DNA from: Niebla homalea
Taxonomy: Eukaryota > Ascomycota > Lecanoromycetes > Lecanorales > Ramalinaceae
NCBI GenBank assembly: GCA_019925105.1
Contig: JAHGAU010000010.1
Span: forward strand, 310,001-374,000
Reading direction: 5' to 3'
DNA: 64,000 bases
In this document: piece by piece, positions 24,047 through 33,919 of the stretch
Layout of the letters: each line of letters starts with the position of its first letter
How positions within the stretch are numbered: position 1 is the stretch's first letter
The notes under the pieces: generated by a model
The model's input: the letters and a program-made list of their open reading frames with translations, nothing else
Databases searched by the model: none
Told to the model about the DNA's origin: nothing
Made by a program: the position numbers and the translations under genes

Positions 24047-26321
24047 TTATTAATCTTTAAAACGTAAATAGTATACCTTAATAAACTAAATTTTTTAATT
24101 ATTTATTTCCCTTTAACGTATTTCTTTAGCGATAAATATTAGGTTTCCATTAGATTTATCAATAGTAGGATATTATAGTAAAAGGGTAAAGTATTACCTT
24201 ATAAAATAGGCTTATTAACGCTTTATAAATACTTACTCCTTTTTAATATAATCCTTAACTTTTTTATTTAAAGTTATATAGATAGCTTTTTTAATAGAAT
24301 TATTGTAGCCGGGCTTATTAAGTTTAAAGTATAAGGCCGTATAAAGGTATTTTTTAACGTTTTTATAAGTATCGTTAATTAATTTTTTACTTAAGGTTTT
24401 TTCGCTATATTTACGATATAGTAAATGGTTTACCTATTGTTTACCGTTAATAAGGCCTTAAAACGTAAGGTTTATACTTCGTTACTCCGCCGCGGAATTA
24501 TTAATAATTATATATTTAAAAAGTTATCTTTTTTAATCGCCGTATTACCGTTTAACCTGCTTTAAAAATATTAAAATAATATTACCGTTCTTACTCTTTA
24601 ATAATATATAAATATATAATAATTATTTATTATATTTAATCTGAATTATAATAATAAAAAGAAAAAATTTAAAGCTATTAATATTATAAGTAAAATCTAT
24701 AAAAGTAAAATAGCCTTAACGTATAAGAACTTTTATCCGGGTTAAATATATTATTAATATTTATCTTAAAAATCGATAAAACCATTATTATTTAAATTTA
24801 CTTTAGCTTATAAGCGTAATTATATATATAGTTTTATTATTAAAGTCTTTAAAAGCCTTAAAATTGCTGGATAAGATACCTTTACGGCCCTTTAAATTAT
24901 CCAGAAGCTCCTACCGTTATTACTTTTAAAGTACCTTTATACCTTAATACCGTAGATCCGGATACGTACGTTATTACTTAATATTAACGTTATAAACGTT
25001 TTTTAAATAGAAATAAGTATTATTAACGGCTTTAAAAACGTTTAGGTTATTTATTTATTTAACGCCGATAAAAACGTGATAAATATAAATTAATTTATAA
25101 TTAAAAATAACCTATTACCCTATAGTATTTATAATATAAAAGTTAATTTTAATAATATTTAAAAAATCGAAATTATAATTATAAATAGAATAAAGGTTTT
25201 CATTATTAACATAAAGTAAAAGAAAAACGGATTTAAGTTAATTAATATTAATAAAGCTAAATTTCTTTAATATTTTTAGTTTTATACCGTATAACGGCGA
25301 GATACGTATTTATTTTATTCTTTAATTAAAGCCCTTTAAATTAAGAGTATTACGGTATAAACGGCATTAATAATAGGATATTTAAGTGAATTTTTTTATT
25401 ATTTTACGCTCTTAATTATGGACTTAAATATTATTTATAAAGGGTTAAATCTGCTTTTATTTAACCGCTATTTAAATAATTACCTTTTACTTTATATATA
25501 ATGAAAAAACAATTTAACGAATAACTAATAAATTCGGTAGAAGCTTAAATATAATAAATATTAATTTATCCTTACGTTTTTTATTAAGCAACTTATTCTT
25601 TAAGGTACCCTTCCTTTTTTAAGTAGAGTAGCTCCTTTTTAGGGGGAAAAATAAATCGTATCCCTTTTATTAATTAACGCCGGTAAAGTAATTTTCGAGG
25701 TTAACGGCGTTTAAATAACCTTAAAAACCGTATATTATATCTTATTTTCTTTACCGTTATTAAATTTATTATACTTTATTTTATCCTTATTATTATTATC
25801 CTCTTTATACTTATTATCCTCTTTATTTTTACTTTTTATAAAAACCTTTATTAATAATGAACTATCCGGTAATCCAGGCTGGTTATTAATATTTAATAGC
25901 CGGTTTTCTTAATATTACTTTTTATACTTAAGGCCGTTACCGACGTTAAAAAGGATTAACGGTATAATAACTTACTCCTTTATAATAAGGGGTAATAACG
26001 TTAACTCCTCCTTAATAACCTTATAGAAAATTTACCTTATAAAGTTATTATCCGCTTTATTTATAACGGCAATAAGGTCTTATTATAATAATAATAATAA
26101 TAATAACGATAATAAGGTAAATAAAGGGTAAAAAGAAAGCCATAATAATAATAATAAGAGTACCGGCGATAGCGAAGTAATTAAATCTATAAAATCGACG
26201 ATATAGCAAGGTAAACTATACTTTATATATGTAAAAGCGGTATAAAACGTAAATTATACTTAATTTCAATATAATCTCTGCTTAAGTCCGCCCGCAGGCC
26301 CCACTTAACTAGGCCACCGTA

Positions 26322-26365
26322 CTACCGTTACAAAAATACAAAACGCCTGAACTATAGAAACTGCC
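26322..26365 (-). repeat. Right terminal inverted repeat (44 bp)
   Basis: Perfect inverted copy of 22891-22934, ending in GAAACTGCC. It is followed directly by the GCACTAG flank. Confidence 0.9.
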
Positions 26366-26369
26366 GCAC

Positions 26370-27589
26370 TAGTCTGCTTTGGGCTTACGCGATATCAAAC
26401 TCTTCGTTTCAGTCCATACTCCTTCAATCGTTGGATGTCGAGCGAAGTGTGTGCTCTGGAGAATCAGGGAATAAAGCGGACTGAAACGAAGAGTAGTGTG
26501 GCGAAGTGCGCCTGGAGAAGTATGCAATAGTAGGTCGACTTTGGACTCTGAACACCTTCAACCCGCTGTAATGAGAGTGCGAAAAGGGGCTCCTACATGC
26601 ACACGGAAGCCCACGAATGCCGTAGCAGTCCGACGCGGGAGACACCGTAGTCTGAAAAATTATGTCAATGTAAGAAATATTTCTACATCTATTGCTATGC
26701 GTTACAAACGTTTGTGACATAAATTTTCTTAAGGTATAAAAGTGGCCAAAAGATTTGACATCAATTGAAAAATTGTCCAAGAATCGCCGAGCGCAATCCA
26801 CAGGCAGACCGATTTTCTCATGACGATGCAGGCAATTTGAAGAATGTGCAAAAGAGACGGGGACACCTGGCATGGTGAAAGAAGCCGTTTCCTTAAAGGA
26901 CCGTAACCTATTCGTCAATGGAGCGCCCAAGGTGAGATGATCAAGTCAAGATGTGCCCGCCTGATCCCTACCCTCTGTCGGCTTGCCTTCAGCTGAAGTG
27001 GCAGGTTCGCCCCTATGTCATAGGTGTGGGATCGTACTGCCTCACCTTCGTAGGATTGGTCGGATCATTTGATACTCAATGCATGATTCTTGGAAGAATT
27101 CAACATTGAGGCTTGCCGTCTATATCTCCACCCAACGGTGTTCCTCTTCGGATTCAGACCTCTACTCTATGGCAATCAGACAAAGTGTATATGTATCCTT
27201 CAAAGCAATACTGCAGCCGCACCTGGGGCAAAGCGCTTGGTATCTTCGAGACGCAGCCGTAATAGTGTTGGCATTGGAGAATCAACAGTGTATCGTGGGC
27301 AGCACCTGTTACCTGTTGTTGCCCTTTGTGGTGATATGCAATCAAAAATCAGGGTTTGCCAAAGAAGGCTGTTGTACGTTTCCATGACAGAAACCTTGTT
27401 TGATCAGACATTTTTGAGGAGAGTAAACATCGCCGCTGCCGTTTCTAGAAGATGCAACTGCCTGATTGTTTTACCGTCCTTTTCTGCAATTAGTTCTCGG
27501 TTCTTTATAATGGATCTCTCAAGATACAAGACCTATAGCAACAATATCATGCAGCTCTATTTCACAGGACAAATTGACAGTATTGGAAT
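26370..27589. other. Intergenic region with a 17-bp inverted repeat
   Basis: 1.2 kb between the transposon and the next gene. ACTCTTCGTTTCAGTCC at 26399-26415 is repeated in inverted orientation at 26478-26494. Flanking it are imperfect direct copies of GCGAAGTG..CTGGAGAA at about 26442 and 26501. A 168-aa minus frame and a 212-aa plus frame here have no domain signal and are not called. Confidence 0.5.
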
Positions 27590-29548
27590 ATGCCTTCTCT
27601 CAAACGACCTAACGCGCCTCAACGTTTGCCTACCTCCGCCATCGAAGGGTCAGCTTTTCGGCGCATACGTCATGAAAGCACAAAAGCGCCTCCATCACCC
27701 CTACCATGGCCGACGCCTCTTCCATTAGCCAAAAATTCGACGCCTCCTCTTTCGCCCACTGCAGTCCCGAGATCCTCAAGAGCTGATCGTCCAAGTCACA
27801 CCGCAGCGAGTCCCAGCGCACAAGCATCGCCTAACCACAGGCCCACTGATTATGTATCTCCAATACCGAGGATTGATGTCCTAGTAGCAAATAATACGCC
27901 TTCTCCCGTATCGCCAGGGACCATCCCGTTCCAGCCAAGTCAATCGAAAATTGGTTCTCGGAAAGCCAGCTCGCCTGCTGCACTTCCTACGAGCACATCA
28001 TCTGTTCAGCGACGAACTTCCTACAAGCTTGTCTCACGTCGCATCAAGTCAGACAACGTATCCAAGCCAGTCCTGGAAGACCTTGGATCTGAAGGGGTCC
28101 CTACTGTGACGGCACTCGAGTCTATTGCTCCAGGCATCTCTAGCGAGATCGGGTCGATGGCTTCTCGTCCAAAGTCTACCGAGTCCTTGCAGTCCGGGCA
28201 GGAGTCCACAAGGTCTTCTCGATCCTCTCTGGGCGCAAAGACTCGCAGATTGTTGAAGTCCCCCAAAGTACGCTTTGCGAACAACGCAACGAAGGACGGT
28301 GGTCCACCTCGGGAACCCAAGAAGGGTTTCATGTGGCAGCACGAGATATCAGGGCATTGGCTCGAGATTCGAATTGGAAAGAGAGGTCGATCCGAAAGTC
28401 GTTCGGGGAGCCCGCCCCAGGCTACGACACCGGTTGCTGAATTACCAACGGCAGCACCAGTCAGAAGAGTACTCTCTCCAGACCCCGTTAGTCCTCCGAA
28501 TTCTCCTCAAAGCCCTCGACCAGACAAGTTCGCAGCCATGTCTGGTATCAATCAAGAGCCTCAGTCGACGGTAACCTCACAGATGGGAAGCCAGATCCCT
28601 ACCCCAAGAGAAGGCTTATACGAGAGAACCAAACGTCGGCTAGGTCTGCGAAACAAGACACCCGATGTGCTAAAAACATATCATGAGGGCAACTCTCGCA
28701 CCAAAACATCGGAAGTCCTCAACCGCACAGCCAGCGCCCTCCGCCTGGTCAGCATAAAGCAGCACACACCTCTAAGCACCTCAACAAGCAGCAGCGCCCT
28801 CTCCATGGCCACCCACCCAGCACCCTTCCCAACCCGCCAGCGTCTCAATAATCTCGGCTCAAACCTTCAGCGCCACGACTCCACCTCCAGCTCCATCCGC
28901 TCCCTTTTAATGGGCAAACCTCCGCCGGGCACACCAGAGGCACGGGAAACGTACACAGGCTCGGATCAGCAACAATACTTCACTGTTGAGCTGACCGACC
29001 CTGGTGCACCCACTTTCTTACCCTCAGAAGCCAGACGCATCAATACGCCACCGACTGGTAAACATAAGGGCCCCGGGTTTTTCTTCGACTACACCGCCCC
29101 TGTTGACGCCCCGCCATTCGAGCAGCGCCCCACGGACAAATATGGTGGATCCGCATCCCTCTTCTCTGACATCAACGACAGCGACAAGGAGAACGACGAT
29201 AACGATTCCTCATCCATCCAGGTCAAGCACAATAACAAGAAGTCCCGCCGTGTGTCGGAAACTGACTGGTACCGCGTGAAACTCGACGCCATCGATGCGG
29301 AAACGCCGCGGGAGCAGACGAGGATGGCGTTTGTGGAGGAGGTGCCAGATCATTTGCCCAACAGTCCGCTGTGCCCGCGGAACCCGAAGCATAAGAGTGG
29401 CGGAAGGGGGATCTGTGCGATGCATGGCCGGGGGGAAGGGAGTACACCGAGTGAGGGGCGAACGCCGTTGCCGCTGCCGAGTAGTCTGTTTGGCCGAGGT
29501 AGGGATGGGATGAGTGAGATGGAGGAGATGCATCGCTTGGAGTATTAG
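27590..29548 (+). CDS. Ser/Pro-rich protein with C-terminal Cys/His motif, function unknown
   Basis: A single exon of 652 aa from ATG 27590. Most of it is Ser/Pro/Thr-rich and probably disordered. Two segments look structured. One is KKGFMWQHEISGHWLEIRIG at about residues 244-264. The other is a C-terminal block, DWYRVKLDAIDAETPREQTR, followed by SPLCPRNPKHKSGGRGICAMHGR. The latter has spacing Cys-X5-His-X7-Cys-X2-His, which could bind zinc. I recall similar CPxxPKHxSGGxGxC tails in uncharacterised fungal proteins but can name no function. The many SP/TP sites would suit a phosphorylated scaffold; that is inference only. Confidence 0.7.
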   Translation: MPSLKRPNAPQRLPTSAIEGSAFRRIRHESTKAPPSPLPWPTPLPLAKNSTPPLSPTAVPRSSRADRPSHTAASPSAQASPNHRPTDYVSPIPRIDVLVANNTPSPVSPGTIPFQPSQSKIGSRKASSPAALPTSTSSVQRRTSYKLVSRRIKSDNVSKPVLEDLGSEGVPTVTALESIAPGISSEIGSMASRPKSTESLQSGQESTRSSRSSLGAKTRRLLKSPKVRFANNATKDGGPPREPKKGFMWQHEISGHWLEIRIGKRGRSESRSGSPPQATTPVAELPTAAPVRRVLSPDPVSPPNSPQSPRPDKFAAMSGINQEPQSTVTSQMGSQIPTPREGLYERTKRRLGLRNKTPDVLKTYHEGNSRTKTSEVLNRTASALRLVSIKQHTPLSTSTSSSALSMATHPAPFPTRQRLNNLGSNLQRHDSTSSSIRSLLMGKPPPGTPEARETYTGSDQQQYFTVELTDPGAPTFLPSEARRINTPPTGKHKGPGFFFDYTAPVDAPPFEQRPTDKYGGSASLFSDINDSDKENDDNDSSSIQVKHNNKKSRRVSETDWYRVKLDAIDAETPREQTRMAFVEEVPDHLPNSPLCPRNPKHKSGGRGICAMHGRGEGSTPSEGRTPLPLPSSLFGRGRDGMSEMEEMHRLEY

Positions 29549-30461
29549 CGTTGGAGCCGTTGTTTTGGGTAAGGGAAGAGTCGTCTGTAGAGGGCATTGG
29601 GACTGGATTGATGATGAACCCATGTAAAATAGCCTCGACTGATACTTTAGCTTTTCAGGATATTCCAGGATGTTTTCGCTTGTATCCCTCAATGCGTGGC
29701 GATAACATGGTCAGCTTGGAATTTCTTGTCTACCCAATCTAGTCCTCGATTGTTGATCTCTAGATGAGGACCCAATCGTAAGTCCTGCGGCGCTTGCTAC
29801 TACCGTAATACGTATCATTTGCCATTCAACCAAGCTTTGAACAGGCATCTCGCAATGATCTACTCAGGAAACATAATGATTCATTCCCGGGCACGACAAG
29901 CTTTCCAGAAAGGTAGTTAGGTATCCTTGCGATAAACCTTCTGAGACGAACAACATGGGGAGCGCAAACCCGGATACACATGAAACGGCCAGGGAAAAAA
30001 ACAAAAATCGTGGTAAAGCATTGCCCAATCCTCACTATCAATCTCACGTCTTCCTCCTTCCCTATTAACCACACAATAGCACCTCACCATCCCCTCCCAC
30101 TGCCCACAACTCCCCCCCACTTCTTACACCTACCTACCTACCTACCTTCCCTAGCTACTTTGTGGCTCAAAGAGCCACGTCATAATTTCAATGTTTATGT
30201 ATAATGATAGTTATCCCATCGCCACTGTGGTAGCGCAAGTCCCTTTGACTCTTGACACGGATGCCCCCCGGACAGGTTAAGTGGTCGAGAGCTTGTGAGT
30301 GCTTCAACCTCAACCCGCCCCCCCCCCTCTCTCTGCTGCACGAGTAAGAAGAACCAGTGATTCTTTCGTTTTGTCCCAATAGAGAGGCTCGCTTTCGTCA
30401 AGAACTCACCAGTATAGTTTTCAGGCGAGAACGGCTACTTGATCACCGTGACGTGTATCTG
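29549..30461. other. Convergent spacer, no gene seen
   Basis: 0.9 kb between two convergent genes. A CCTA tandem (CCTACCTACCTACCTACC) is at about 30128-30146. Nothing else supportable is seen. Confidence 0.5.
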
Positions 30462-32125
30462 TCATCGCATCTTAAAATCCCACTCAACACCCTCATACCC
30501 CTCCCTCTCCCTGAACTCAACCTTTATGTCTTTCCTGGGTGGGAACACGTTCGTCGCCATGCTCTCCTGCTTCTGCGCCGGGATCCTCCACCCTCCTTTG
30601 TTCGCCCCGCCTCCTACACCATCCTCATCCACAGGAACGACATCAAACCTGAGCACGAAGACTGCCGTCAGCGCCATGGCCTCCAAGGTCACCAAATGCC
30701 TTCCGGGACACAGGCTTGCTCCACCGCCAAAGGGTCGGTAAGCCGTCTTGGAATCCTTTGTGTTGTCCAAGCCTTTGAGGAACCGTCGGGGCTCGAAGTC
30801 GTTGACATTGGCGCCCCAAGATGAGATGTCAGAGTGCATGATAGCCATGGGCATTTGTACTACGTTACCCTTTTCAGAAGGTATCGGTCTGCTAGTAAGA
30901 GATCCTCGCGGACGTAGCGGACAGATGAGCCGAGGGCGTGGATGCGGAGGGTTTCTTGAAAGGTGGAGTGGAGTAAGGCGCATTTCTCTCGCATGGTCAT
31001 GACATTCAGTATCCATGTCGGTCCATCTGGGGAAAGCTCGACGGAAGTGGCCTGCAGTTCTGCACGGATATTGCGTAGGAGGACTGGGCCGGAGAGGACG
31101 TGGATCAGCATGTAGAACATTGTGGGAATGGTGTTGGCGAGGACGCCGAGCAAGACGCCCCCTTCGAAGCGGCCTTGGTTCCAAGGGGTCAAGCCGTAGA
31201 AGGTGTTTGTGGCATAACGGGCTTGGATCATGGCGGCGCTTTGGGAGGTCTTCGGGTCGTAGTTTGAGAAGTACTCTTGGAAGGCCAGGCCGAGCGTTGA
31301 TCGAGCACGATTGCCTTTTGGTGCAGAAAGATGGGGGAAAATGTCGATGATGAGTTTGTTGAGGTCTTGGTCAAATTCCCTGGCATTGCAGTTAGCTTCC
31401 TGTTTTTCGATCAGGGCCTACTTCAAAATGGTATCCCGTACCAGAAAGCGTTGACAAGCTCATTCTCACTTAGATTGAAAGGATTGTGAGGAACATAGAT
31501 GGCTCTAGTGCTACACAGTGTCACCATCTGCTTTATCCATGCAAAAAGCTTTATCTGATCGGCCGGCTTGAGATTGTGCAGAGATGACGAAGCTTCACAG
31601 AGCATAGTTTTGGTCATATTCTCCAAATTAGCACCAGGAGCCAAGGTTGCAACAATCCCATCATGGATTTCAGTCACGTAGCCCGGACCAGTCTCGCCAT
31701 TCAGGTTGTGCTGCACCACCTTGCTGGTCGTTTCATCGTGGCCTGTGATGCGTTTCCCCAATTGAGCAATGAAAAGATTAAAGGCTAAGATTTTTGCATT
31801 ACGATTGACAGCATTCACTAGCTCAACGGAGGTGACCACATAGATCTTTCCATCAAAGTGGGTAGGGTATAGATAGGAAGCTTGCTTTTGGCGCTGTTCA
31901 GGGGTAATCACTCAGTCTAATTTCGGCGGTGGTCGGCATTCACCAGGTGCAAATGTTGAGAATACCTTATTCTTTGATAGTAACGGGTACCATACTTCAA
32001 CAGTCCTATGATGTGTCCAACATAGGGTACAGAGGACGTAATTATCGGCGGCTCATTTGTAGCATGTTTGGGGATGTAGTAATTGTGTGAACAAAGTGCA
32101 GCAGCCAGCACAGCGCCAGACACAT
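30462..32125 (-). pseudogene. Cytochrome P450 with apparent frameshifts
   Basis: A fungal microsomal P450. Two introns fit: 31894-31965 and 31380-31441. Recognisable parts are a hydrophobic anchor (MCLALCWLLHFVH), then NYYIPKHATNEPP, YGTRYYQRI, KSKLPIYTL, the ExxR helix (ETLR), EPRRFL, and the heme loop FGGGASLCPGRHL with its Cys ligand. The frame is interrupted: one base is missing near 31860 (after KLPIYTL, before FDGKIYVV), one near 30870 (between LLADRYLLK and GNVVQMPMA), and probably one near 32100 (between the anchor and NYYIP). There are no in-frame stops in the right frames. The residue pattern resembles CYP7/CYP8-like fungal P450s. It may be a decaying gene or an intact gene with base-run errors; substrate unknown. 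Confidence 0.7.
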
Positions 32126-33919
32126 GAGGAGTTGAGGACGGTAAAATTCTGTAGAGCTATGCCTTGGCAGGATTCGGTTGAAAAGGTTAGCGTGCTCTAG
32201 GCTGTAGGAGCTGTTGCCGCCTGTCAGCAGGGACCGGCCCGTTGACGGATCAGGGGCTGGGTCTTGGTAGGTGACAGGACACGCCAGTAACATCGCCATT
32301 GTGCAGCAGCAGGCTTGCCCTTCTACATGGGCGCGCTTGTGCTGAGAAATGTGGACGTGCACATGCCAGCATCGAATCTTTAGCTCATGAGCCTATCTCC
32401 CAAAGCCGTAGGTTAGTTTGTACCTCCTGAGGTCATGAACGGCATGCCCCCTGTCACTTGACAAACCAAAAGGGCAGAAAGGAACAGCAGATGGTATAAC
32501 GGCGATGACGCCCGTAAGGCTTCATGACTTCGATCTCCAAGAACCAGTGCTGAATGTATGATATTCCCGCTGCCAATTCATGTTCGACATGAAGGGAAAT
32601 CTCGAAAAGTCACAGCAACATCGTCTGATGCATTGTAAGGGAAGAAATTTGTCTTGCTGAAAATCCGAATTTTTCCTTACTCAGATGGACCTCCTTCGGC
32701 TCTCTGTATAAGGCATACCGTACTGTGTGAGTACGCCATTGGCGTTTCCTCTTTGGTGCATGGCATTGCCAACCTGCTGCAGCGACGTATTGGATTCAAG
32801 TACCTGCCTGTCGAAGATTTTCTTCTAAGAAGCATCGTAATGGAAACCCGCCGCGGCTTAACCTTCTTTGCTGATATTCGTGAAGATCTTTAAGCCTGGT
32901 AGTGAGGCTCATGTGTGGTACAGCTTCGATGGCCTAGGAAAATCATGTAATGGAGCCATGAGCTTACCATCCAATCGTGTGCGAAACGGCCGATTAAAAT
33001 TGGAATGAATTGTTATGCGACACCTATTCCCTCGAAACACTAATTCAATCAGATACCTTTCACGAGGCTCGAAAAAAACTGTGTTTAATAGACATGGGGG
33101 ATATCCTGTCTGGGTCTGTCTCAGTCGTGGCAAAAATCTCGGACTTGTAACCAAATGCAAACTACGCTTCTCCACAGAGGTGCATTCAATGCCAACGGAA
33201 AATAATTTGCTGCGTGATGCACCTACTGCCCTCAACCTCTCGCGTATTGTTACTATTACTGACTGAAGTTTTACTCAGTCCGCCATAAGCCATTCCAATG
33301 GCTGTAAGTATGGCAGACCCATTGGCTCGTGAGCTACCCATGAGCAGCAAATTCTCTTTATGCTGTCCTGCCGAAGAAGACGATTATGCTTCCATGGGGT
33401 GAATTTCTCGAAGAGAGGGATTCTTTAGAGCTTGACATGCTGCGCAAACGTATCACTCTCTGACTTCACCAGAATTTTGGGCCAGATCAATGTATGGTTT
33501 TCGGAGCCACCAGAAAGCCAAGCATCAAACTCAATATCGGAATTCACGGACTCGTCACTTGAGCCATATTTGAACGCCTGCGTCTCGGAGACCACTTGAT
33601 GAGGCGCGCTCCATGGATTGAAGATCCTCGGTTGTGCGTCCTTTAGTCTGACCTGCACGCGTTGCCTTTCGCCGGTTCGTGGATATGTTTATATCTGTGC
33701 TGTCGGTGAAGCTGTTGCCACTCGCCTTACCCGGTGGTGCCGGCTAAAGTAAGACGACCAAAAACGCTTAGTTCAAGGGCTTCTTCAGAGACTACCTCGA
33801 CGCGTTATTCGCCTTTGGCTGCGTGGGGCAGAGATACCGCGAATTCATATGATTGGGACGACTGAGATGATGATGATGCGAGGGCTGCTGGGTAAGAGGA
33901 AACGGACGATCTCCCTTCA
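32126..33919. other. Divergent upstream region, no convincing gene
   Basis: 1.8 kb between the P450 and Spc97. The first 200 bases may hold the true P450 N-terminus (frame with LFNRILPRHSSTEFYRPQLL). A 77-codon minus frame at 33425-33658 (FDAWLSGGSENHTLIWPKIL) looks protein-like but has no ATG and no partner exon, so it is not called. Confidence 0.45.

Larger units (their letters stand above)
22890..26365. mobile_element. Inverted-repeat DNA transposon relic, RIP-like AT-rich
   Basis: About 3.5 kb of extremely AT-rich DNA, sharply bounded by a 44-base perfect terminal inverted repeat. GCACTAG occurs directly outside both ends (22883-22889 and 26366-26372), consistent with a 7-8 bp target duplication. 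Because ACTAG is part of a palindrome, a TA duplication with ends at 22889/26369 is also possible. Inside, CpA and TpG are scarce and TpA abundant, while CpG remains. That is the footprint of RIP (CpA to TpA on both strands). No frame survives, so the transposase family cannot be named. The inverted similarity continues inward for perhaps 100-200 bases with mostly C-to-T type differences. Confidence 0.8.

Noticed and set aside
27090..27728. 212-aa plus frame before the 652-aa gene
   Set aside because: It overlaps the start of the better-supported gene in another frame and shows no domain.
33425..33658. 77-codon minus frame near Spc97
   Set aside because: Begins with GTG, has no ATG and no partner exon. 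Composition is suggestive but not enough.
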